A DNA stretch of 55,629 nucleotides, from the NCBI GenBank assembly GCA_027858745.1, contig JAQICB010000134.1:1-55629 (forward strand), written 5' to 3'. Source of the stretch: Bacteroidales bacterium. GTDB taxonomy: Bacteria; Bacteroidota; Bacteroidia; Bacteroidales; UBA1715. Made by a program: the position numbers and the translations under genes. Below the pieces are notes generated by a model. It made no database searches and was not told the origin of the DNA. It saw only the letters and a program-made list of their open reading frames with translations. Shown here piece by piece: positions 46,318-53,326 of this stretch; positions within the stretch are counted from its first letter, which is position 1, and every line of letters begins with the position of its first letter.

Positions 46318-47052
46318 ATGGATAATTCGATACTAATAGGCACACATGCCGTTCACGAAGCTCTCAAAGATGCTCAAAACATTGATCAAATATTAATAAA
46401 AAAACAATCGGACAATGAACTTATTCGCGAAATAATATATTTAGCCCGCAAACTCAATATTACGGTAAAATCGGTTCCTCTCGAAAAACTGAATAGCATA
46501 TCAAGAAAAAATCATCAGGGTATAATAGCTTTTTCATCCCCTATTGAATTTAGTGATTTACACAATATTATTCCGGAACTGTACGAATCGGGAAAAAATC
46601 CATTTATCCTCATATTAGATCAAGTAAGCGATGTTCGAAATTTTGGAGCAATAATCAGATCATGTGAGTGTTTCGGGGTTGATGCAGTTGTTGTTCCTCA
46701 AAAAGGAGCTGCTCAAATAAACGAAAATGCAGTAAAAACATCAGCCGGTTCTATTTTCAAAATACCTATTTGTAAAGTAAAATCACTTACCTCAAGTATA
46801 GAATTCCTAAAAAACTCAGGACTTTCTATTATAAGCATCACTGAAAAATCATCACAAAAAATTTATGATTCCGGTTTATCAAACCCAATAGCAGTTGTAA
46901 TGGGTTCTGAAGAAACAGGTATATCCAAAAACATTATTGAAATGTCCGACGCCTGCGTTCAAATACCAATGTACGGTACAATATCATCATTGAACGTGTC
47001 GGTTGCTGCGGGAATTACCTTGTATGAAATAAGTAAACAACGACACCCATAA
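46318..47052 (+). CDS. rlmB: 23S rRNA (guanosine-2251-2'-O)-methyltransferase RlmB
   Basis: The 244-residue SPOUT enzyme starts with the RlmB N-terminal domain (IGTHAVHEALKDAQNIDQIL) and has LDQVSDVRNFGAIIRSCECFG (motif 1), VMGSEETGISKNII (motif 2) and IPMYGTISSLNVSVAAGI (motif 3). RlmB methylates G2251 in the P loop of 23S rRNA in E. coli. It begins three bases after the GWxTD gene and is convergent with the surA-like gene, with two bases between stops. It differs from the second SpoU enzyme at 24752. Confidence 0.92.
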   Translation: MDNSILIGTHAVHEALKDAQNIDQILIKKQSDNELIREIIYLARKLNITVKSVPLEKLNSISRKNHQGIIAFSSPIEFSDLHNIIPELYESGKNPFILILDQVSDVRNFGAIIRSCECFGVDAVVVPQKGAAQINENAVKTSAGSIFKIPICKVKSLTSSIEFLKNSGLSIISITEKSSQKIYDSGLSNPIAVVMGSEETGISKNIIEMSDACVQIPMYGTISSLNVSVAAGITLYEISKQRHP

Positions 47053-47054
47053 AA

Positions 47055-48386
47055 TTAGCGCTGCCAGCCCGGATAAGAATATTCACAATCAGAATAAATA
47101 TCTGACATAAATTGAATATATATTTTTTCTTGTTTAGAAAGCACCCATTTTTTAAGGATTTGCTGCTCCTTATACTCAACAGCCATTTGTTTTACAATGT
47201 CATAATCTTGCAAAATAGTCGCAGTATGACTTGGCACATAATCAATTAATCGGATAATTTTAAAAACCCGATTACCTTTTTGATCATAGGTCATAAATGG
47301 TTCAGATATCTGATCTTGAGAAAGATTTTTTAACACGCGTAACACAACCGGATCGATTACCTGTTCAGAAAATTTTGAAGTACCGGTATAAGGATTCATA
47401 AACACCCCACCGTTATTTTTCGTATTCGGATCAGACGAATATAATTTTGCAGCGCGTTCAAATGTAATACTATCCTGTTGTAACATTTGATATACACTAT
47501 CAGCTTTATTTGAAGCATTGGTAAGTGATTCGGGAGATGTTCGAGGACGCATTAAAATATGCTTTAATTTTGCTTTTTGACCTTTTCTTTCAACCATTAA
47601 AATAATATGATAGCCAAAATCTGTTTTCACTATTCGAGACAACTCTCCTTCTTCTAAACGAAATGCAACAGCCGAAAATTCAGGAACTAATTCACCTCGG
47701 GACATGTAATCTCCCAATAATCCTCCCATTTTTGCACTCTCCTGATCATCACTGTATAAAATAGCCAACTTTTCAAACTTCTCTCCGGAAAGAATACGTT
47801 GTCGAATATTTTCCAATTCCTTTTTAATGCGTTCTTCTTCTTTTTTCGAAACCTTTGGTACAATAACTATTTGTGCATATTCATATTGCGTTTCTATTTC
47901 CGGTAAACTATCTTTCGGTAAACTTTCATAATATGTTCGTACCTCATTGGGGGTAATTTTCACCTCGCCCACAAGAGAATTTTTCATTCGTTGTATTAAT
48001 ATTTGTTCACGAACGAGCGGACGCCATTCCGTTTTAATCTCCAACTCCGTTTTTCCATAAAATTCTTCGAGTTTTTGCAACCCTCCCTCCTGACTTGTAT
48101 ATACATTAACTCTTCGTTCTATTTCAGAATCAATTTCTGCATCGGTAAGAGCAATACTATCAATCTTTGCCTGTGTCAATAATAGTTTTTGAAACAATAA
48201 ATCTTCAAATATTTCACACATATCAGCTTCGGAATTTCCGGAACTTTTCATTTGCATATATTGATTTTGAACATCAGATTTTTTTATCATCTCATCGCCC
48301 ACAACCACAACAACCTCGTCGATAACGTGTTGCGAAAACCCATTAAAAGCAAAAAAACAGAACATTAGTAATGAAGAAAGTCTCAT
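47055..48386 (-). CDS. SurA-like periplasmic peptidyl-prolyl isomerase
   Basis: The ATG at 48386 is chosen: it directly precedes a signal peptide (MRLSSLLMFCFFAFNGFSQ), and the longer frame overlaps the upstream gene. The 443-residue protein has a SurA N-terminal chaperone domain (about 20-150) and two parvulin domains (about 165-270 and 275-385), the first with LAILYSDDQESAKMGGLLGDY and FGYHIILMVE, the second with RAAKLYSSDPNTKNNGG. It should chaperone outer-membrane proteins across the periplasm. It is the last gene of the guaB transcription direction, one nt after its neighbour's stop. Confidence 0.88.
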   Translation of the reverse strand: MRLSSLLMFCFFAFNGFSQHVIDEVVVVVGDEMIKKSDVQNQYMQMKSSGNSEADMCEIFEDLLFQKLLLTQAKIDSIALTDAEIDSEIERRVNVYTSQEGGLQKLEEFYGKTELEIKTEWRPLVREQILIQRMKNSLVGEVKITPNEVRTYYESLPKDSLPEIETQYEYAQIVIVPKVSKKEEERIKKELENIRQRILSGEKFEKLAILYSDDQESAKMGGLLGDYMSRGELVPEFSAVAFRLEEGELSRIVKTDFGYHIILMVERKGQKAKLKHILMRPRTSPESLTNASNKADSVYQMLQQDSITFERAAKLYSSDPNTKNNGGVFMNPYTGTSKFSEQVIDPVVLRVLKNLSQDQISEPFMTYDQKGNRVFKIIRLIDYVPSHTATILQDYDIVKQMAVEYKEQQILKKWVLSKQEKIYIQFMSDIYSDCEYSYPGWQR

Positions 48387-48387
48387 A

Positions 48388-49236
48388 TTATTTAGTATAA
48401 ATTTCAAATTGATTTTTTTGAACAGCATCATTATAAATTTGTGTTTTCATTTTTTGTACACATTTCTGCTGTCTTTTATGTAATAAAATAGTTGCAATAT
48501 CATTATATATTAACTCCTTAGGAATAAAATCTCCGGTCTTCAAAGCTGTATCAATTTTAATATAATAATAATACACTGAATCTTGTAAAATTTTGTGTGT
48601 CTGAGAAAAAACGACATTGTCGTGCAATTGCTCTCCGGGCACAAATTTTACAAAATCTGATAGATAAAACCAAGTATCCGAGAAATAAAATTGAGAAGAA
48701 AATTGATAGGTAAAATCTTTCAAGTCATCCAAACTTGTAGGATTCGAAGAATAAAACCACTGTTTTACGCGAGATAAATCCAGCTCCTTAGAAAAAACAA
48801 TAAACAAAGGTTTTACCGCTGGTTCGCGAAGAATAAAATCCTTTTTCTGAGCAGTATAATATTCAGACACTTCACGTGTTGAAATAAGAGTATCTAATTT
48901 TTGATTAACATACAATTCTTCATACCGATGAATATATAATTCTTTGGCATACTCCTCTATTTGCCTTGCTATTATATCTTCATTATCCGGAACATTGAGC
49001 TTTGCTTTTTTATACAACAACTGCTTCTCCACCCAAGTTTTTACTATTTTTTCTGCATAAAAAGCACTATCCTTCTCGGTTACATACAACGGCATACTAT
49101 TACGTAAATCATCACGAGTGAAAATTTCATCATCTACACGTGCAAGAATATCATCCTCATTAATATCGAGAGGTGTATCGCAGGCCATAAATAGAGCAAG
49201 AGAAACGACTAAAATAGAACAAATTTGTTTATTCAT
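48388..49236 (-). CDS. SurA/PpiC-related lipoprotein without a clear parvulin domain
   Basis: The ATG at 49236 precedes a lipoprotein signal (NKQICSILVVSLALFMAC, cysteine near residue 19). The 282-residue product has a SurA-N-like helical segment (ARVDDEIFTRDDL, then VKTWVEKQLLYKKAKLN), but the region where a parvulin domain is expected (about 140-240) lacks the GG..GY and HG-hydrophobic motifs. It looks like a catalytically dead relative, anchored to a membrane by its lipid. It overlaps the upstream gene by 8 nt and is followed by surA after one base, so the three form a chaperone cluster. Confidence 0.75.
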   Translation of the reverse strand: MNKQICSILVVSLALFMACDTPLDINEDDILARVDDEIFTRDDLRNSMPLYVTEKDSAFYAEKIVKTWVEKQLLYKKAKLNVPDNEDIIARQIEEYAKELYIHRYEELYVNQKLDTLISTREVSEYYTAQKKDFILREPAVKPLFIVFSKELDLSRVKQWFYSSNPTSLDDLKDFTYQFSSQFYFSDTWFYLSDFVKFVPGEQLHDNVVFSQTHKILQDSVYYYYIKIDTALKTGDFIPKELIYNDIATILLHKRQQKCVQKMKTQIYNDAVQKNQFEIYTK

Positions 49237-51211
49237 TTGAAGAAGTATATAATGTAATGCGTTCAATAATATCATCTTTAATTGTTACAGGATATATTTC
49301 TTGAAGCCGTGCAAGTAATTGTTGTTCTAACCAAACTTGATAATCTGCAATTAATTGTGTTTTAACAGCAATAAATTCTTTTGGAAATGGTGCAATCACT
49401 TCATTAATATATCCAATTGTCACCGAATCCTTTATAAACATATTTCCTTCTTTCCATTGAAGAGAATCTATCTGAGAATTAGTACCTTTAAAAAAATGCT
49501 CTGTATTATACGAAACCTGAGTCCATCTATTAGAAACCTTTTCAACAAGCACAGAATCATCAGCATACTGTTGTGGTCGTTTATTTAAAAAGCGTACCAA
49601 ACGTTTTGTGTGCGAAGGTTCATCTACTGTAAAAAAAGCAAGGTTAACAGATGGCGGGTTCATATATTTGGTTTTATTCTGTTCGTAAAAAGAGTATAAG
49701 CCGGCAGAATCAGTAAGAGCTTTTTTATACACCTCTTTCTGCATCAATTCATACATTATCATTCCTTCAAAATATTCTTGCGATAGCATTTTCAAAGAAT
49801 CACTTTGTAACATGTTCATAAATTCTTGATATGCAAGCATCTTCTCACTGTATTGCTCAAATCGAAATCTCACTAAAGCATCTTTTTTCGAAAAATTACG
49901 AGACTTTTGATTTTTCTTTAAAAATTCGGCAAAATGAGAATAATAATACTGTGTATCATCAATTTTTAACAATGGTTTATTTTCCTTAAATTGTGGCACT
50001 TTCCATCTATTCATTAAAATAGAATTATCAACTAAAGAAATAAACTCTTCAAAATTTTTATATGAAATATCTATCGAATGATTACCCTTAAAAAGCTGGA
50101 AAGCATATTGCCGTTTCCAATCTTTTCGGGTTTCATCTTTTTTAATAACATCTGCTATTATTGATGAGTATTCAGAAAAGGGAGTTAACGAATCTATTCC
50201 GGTAATCCGAGCAATCACATAGCCATAATCCATTTTTATAGGCTCAGCATAAGCACCGATAGAATCAAGATTTAAAATCGGCTCTTTCATTGTTGGATGA
50301 TAGCGTACCGAATTATCGAACCACCCAATATCTCCTTTTGTTTTTCGCAATTGAGCATTTTTATTAAGTACCATTGACAAAGAATCAAATGATACTCCGT
50401 TTTGAAGTTGTACATACGTTTCCTGAGCTTGTGTTCGCACAGAATCCCAATCTTTTTCATTCTTTTTATCAGAGGGATAAAATACAATAATTGAAGCTCG
50501 CCGTTGCCCTTTGGTAGGTCTTTTATCCAGTACTTTTATTACAAAATAACCATGCTCTGTTTTTATAGGACCAAGAATTTCACCCACTTTCGAAGAATAT
50601 ACCGCATTTTCATACTCAATTGGCATAAGTAATGCTGTAATATATCCATTATAGCCTCCCTCCTTTTTGGTAAAGGTATCATCTGATACAGATTGAGCTA
50701 ATTCCGAAAAATCTTTCCCTGCCCGTACATCAGCAATAATATTTTGTGCTTTTTGATATGCTTTGAGCGTATCCTTTGGATTTGCATAGGCATTACTACG
50801 AACAAAAACATGCTGTACTTCATAGTCAGACTTAAGACGTTCATATTCTAAGGCAATTAATTTTTGCTCATATTCATCTTTAAACAAATGCGAATTTGCA
50901 ATGTGTTGCATATATGCATCAAATTCATCCTTAAAAGCCTGCACAGTATCTAATTGTTGCCGTTTTGCCTCAATTACTTTTCGCTTATAATCAGCAAACA
51001 ATTGAGCATAATCCTTCAGAGATAAGCGAATATCCTTATCAGCATATGCATTATACTTCGTATTAAACCACAAAAACTCTTGCACCCTCACCGCAGTTGT
51101 ATCAACAAGCATAACCGTATCTTGAGCAAGAGAATCGGGAACAGCATTATATTGAGCATATGAAAACGAGAGAGAAAAAAAACAGACAATGAAAACAACA
51201 ATTTTTTTCAT
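49229..51211 (-). CDS. Large PpiC-type peptidyl-prolyl isomerase, two parvulin domains
   Basis: The ATG at 51211 is chosen because it opens a signal peptide (MKKIVVFIVCFFSLSFSYAQ); a longer frame exists. The 660-residue protein has a helical N-terminal chaperone part (about 45-120), parvulin domains at about 125-230 (VQHVFVRSNA, DFSELAQSVSDD, GYFVIKVLDKRP) and 235-340 (IGWFDNSVRYHP, GYVIARITG), and a long C-terminal helical part. It resembles the PpiD/SurA-type PPIases of Bacteroidota. It should act in the periplasm on exported proteins. guaB lies 56 nt upstream; the next two genes are related chaperones. Confidence 0.85.
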   Translation of the reverse strand: MKKIVVFIVCFFSLSFSYAQYNAVPDSLAQDTVMLVDTTAVRVQEFLWFNTKYNAYADKDIRLSLKDYAQLFADYKRKVIEAKRQQLDTVQAFKDEFDAYMQHIANSHLFKDEYEQKLIALEYERLKSDYEVQHVFVRSNAYANPKDTLKAYQKAQNIIADVRAGKDFSELAQSVSDDTFTKKEGGYNGYITALLMPIEYENAVYSSKVGEILGPIKTEHGYFVIKVLDKRPTKGQRRASIIVFYPSDKKNEKDWDSVRTQAQETYVQLQNGVSFDSLSMVLNKNAQLRKTKGDIGWFDNSVRYHPTMKEPILNLDSIGAYAEPIKMDYGYVIARITGIDSLTPFSEYSSIIADVIKKDETRKDWKRQYAFQLFKGNHSIDISYKNFEEFISLVDNSILMNRWKVPQFKENKPLLKIDDTQYYYSHFAEFLKKNQKSRNFSKKDALVRFRFEQYSEKMLAYQEFMNMLQSDSLKMLSQEYFEGMIMYELMQKEVYKKALTDSAGLYSFYEQNKTKYMNPPSVNLAFFTVDEPSHTKRLVRFLNKRPQQYADDSVLVEKVSNRWTQVSYNTEHFFKGTNSQIDSLQWKEGNMFIKDSVTIGYINEVIAPFPKEFIAVKTQLIADYQVWLEQQLLARLQEIYPVTIKDDIIERITLYTSSNE

Positions 51212-51267
51212 AAACAAAGAAATTAGCGATACATTATAAAAAAACAAACAGCGAATATTCTATTAAT

Positions 51268-52740
51268 TTATTCCCTACTATAATTAGGTGCTTCTCGTGT
51301 AATAGTCACATCATGAGGGTGACTTTCCAAATGTCCCGCATTTGTTATTTTCACAAATTTTGCAGAGTGCAATTCCGGAATTGTACGAGCACCACAATAG
51401 CCCATACCGGCACGTAAACCACCAATTAATTGATAAACTGTCTCGGCAAGAGTACCTTTATATGGTACTCGAGCGGCAATACCTTCGGGAACGAGCTTCT
51501 TAATATCGTCTTCCATATCTTGGAAATATCTATCTTTCGAACCATGTTGCATAGCTTCAACAGAACCCATACCTCGATATGTTTTAAATTTCCGTCCTTG
51601 ATATATAATTGTTTCACCAGGAGCTTCTTCAATACCGGCAAGTAATGAACCTGCCATAATACAAGATGCGCCGGCAGCTAAAGCTTTCACAATATCACCC
51701 GAATAACGAATTCCACCATCAGCAATGATTGGAACACCTGTTCCTTTAAGAGCTTCTGCAACCGCAAAAATCGCAGACAATTGAGGAACACCAACACCGG
51801 CAACCACCCGTGTTGTACAAATTGAACCGGGACCAATGCCTACTTTAACGGCATCAGCACCTGCCTTTACAAGAGTTTTTGCAGCTTCGGAAGTAGCTAT
51901 ATTTCCTACAATAAAATCCAAATCAGGATATGATTTTTTAGACTTTTCCAACATGCTAACAACCCCTTTTGAATGACCATGAGCGGTGTCAATTACAACA
52001 ACATCAACATCGGCAGCAACAAGAGCCTCAAGACGAGCAAAAGCATCAAGAGTAACACCTATTGAAGCTCCCACCCGCAATCTGCCTTTGGAATCTTTAC
52101 ACGCAAAAGGATTATCGGCAGCTTTAAAAATATCTTTATATGTCAACAAACCAACAAGCTTGTTATGTTCATCCACAACCGGTAATTTTTCAATTTTATA
52201 TTGTTGCAAAACTCCGGCAGCTTTTGTAACATCATCATTTTGAGAAATTGTAATCAGATTTTCATGAGTCATAATTTCCGTAATCGGACGTTTCATGTTT
52301 TGTTCAAACCGTAAATCTCTATTTGTTACAATGCCCAATAATTTTCGTTCTCCGTCAACAACAGGAATACCACCTATTTTAAATTCTTTCATAATGTCTA
52401 AGGCCTCTTTTGCCGAAGCTTCAGGACCAATGGTGACAGGATCAAAAATCATCCCATTCTCGGAACGTTTTACTCGTTTCACTTCAAGAGCTTGCTGCTC
52501 AATAGTCATGTTTTTATGAATAATTCCAATACCTCCTTCGCGTGCCAACGCTATTGCCAAACGAGAATCGGTAATCGTATCCATAGCCGCTGAAACTATA
52601 GGACAATTTAGTGAAATAGAACGTGTCAACTGTGTGCTGAGAACAACCTCACGGGGAAGCACGTCTGAATATGAGGGAACTAACAAAACATCATCGAATG
52701 TTAAGCCCTCTGATAGTATTCTTTCTGATTCAAATGTCAT
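51268..52740 (-). CDS. guaB: Inosine-5'-monophosphate dehydrogenase
   Basis: The 490-residue enzyme has the IMPDH TIM barrel: [17 protein letters not shown] at the start, a tandem CBS domain insert (about 95-215), the catalytic loop [13 protein letters not shown] with C308, [18 protein letters not shown], and the flap [10 protein letters not shown]. It converts IMP to XMP with NAD+, the committed step of GMP synthesis, and would feed the GTP pool that the RSH enzyme uses for (p)ppGpp. A -7 box lies 28 nt upstream. Adjacency to periplasmic PPIase genes is frequent in Bacteroidota. Confidence 0.97.
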   Translation of the reverse strand: MTFESERILSEGLTFDDVLLVPSYSDVLPREVVLSTQLTRSISLNCPIVSAAMDTITDSRLAIALAREGGIGIIHKNMTIEQQALEVKRVKRSENGMIFDPVTIGPEASAKEALDIMKEFKIGGIPVVDGERKLLGIVTNRDLRFEQNMKRPITEIMTHENLITISQNDDVTKAAGVLQQYKIEKLPVVDEHNKLVGLLTYKDIFKAADNPFACKDSKGRLRVGASIGVTLDAFARLEALVAADVDVVVIDTAHGHSKGVVSMLEKSKKSYPDLDFIVGNIATSEAAKTLVKAGADAVKVGIGPGSICTTRVVAGVGVPQLSAIFAVAEALKGTGVPIIADGGIRYSGDIVKALAAGASCIMAGSLLAGIEEAPGETIIYQGRKFKTYRGMGSVEAMQHGSKDRYFQDMEDDIKKLVPEGIAARVPYKGTLAETVYQLIGGLRAGMGYCGARTIPELHSAKFVKITNAGHLESHPHDVTITREAPNYSRE

Positions 52741-52767
52741 ATGATCTAAAATTTTATTATAATTTTA

Positions 52768-52775
52768 CAAAAATA
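52768..52775 (-). promoter_or_regulatory. -7 box of guaB
   Basis: CAAAAATA on the plus strand is TATTTTTG on the minus strand, an exact TAnnTTTG, 27 nt before the ATG. It probably also serves the PPIase genes downstream. Confidence 0.55.
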
Positions 52776-52983
52776 GCATTTTTTACATGATGTAAAAAAG
52801 AGAATTCGTTTTATTTACTATAATTTCATATGTTTATTTAATAGACTTTTATTTGTCAGATGGAAGATTCAAAAGATAATCATCCAAGTTACACCTCAAT
52901 TTTCGGGAAAAATTGTATTAATAAATCCTATCATGTATGTTTCATCTATTTTTTTAAACTATTTACTTTTCATTATCCATAAC
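52776..52983. other. Non-coding spacer between guaB promoter and repeat R3
   Basis: About 200 AT-rich bases without ORF, tRNA or strong hairpin. I see nothing in it. Confidence 0.5.
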
Positions 52984-53207
52984 ATCCTCAGTTCAACGTA
53001 ATTTTTCGAGTTCCGATTAGCTCCGCTGAGCTCGTCCTTTGTCCTCGGTTGATATAAAAAGCTGTTTATCAAGGTGAATTATTGAATAATAGCGAGCTAT
53101 TGTGAAATAATTTAACACAGAAAAACTGTTTTTTATACAAAGCATACTTTTTCCGTTTATCAACATAAGCGTTCTGAACCTAAAAAATTATATCGAACTC
53201 GGGTTAA
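52984..53207 (-). repeat. Dispersed MITE-like repeat, copy R3 (apparently complete)
   Basis: This copy runs from TCCTCAGTTCAACGTAATTT to AACTCGGGTTAA and is inverted relative to R1 and R2. Its two ends (52985-53013 and 53171-53205) are imperfect inverted repeats with the shared core AGTTC-A--TAATTTTT---GTTC. Inside are hairpins: AGCTC-CGCT-GAGCT (53019-53032), TTGATA..TATCAA, AAAAACTGTTTTT, and CGTTTAT-CAAC-ATAAGCG (53154-53171). No ORF is present, so if mobile it depends on a transposase in trans. No obvious target-site duplication could be fixed by eye. Confidence 0.8.
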
Positions 53208-53326
53208 TAGTATGCAACATGAATATTTTGTGTTTTTTTTACTATTATTGCAACCTATTGAGAATTTTTAATGTCTCTATAGTACCTAAATAAACGTAGA
53301 ATAATAAATTTTTAACATTCATACAT
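53208..53326. other. Leader region of the surface-protein gene
   Basis: About 120 bases between R3 and the start codon. A TATTATTG stretch (53243-53250) followed by CAAC resembles the -7 box with one mismatch; nothing else is seen. Confidence 0.35.
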
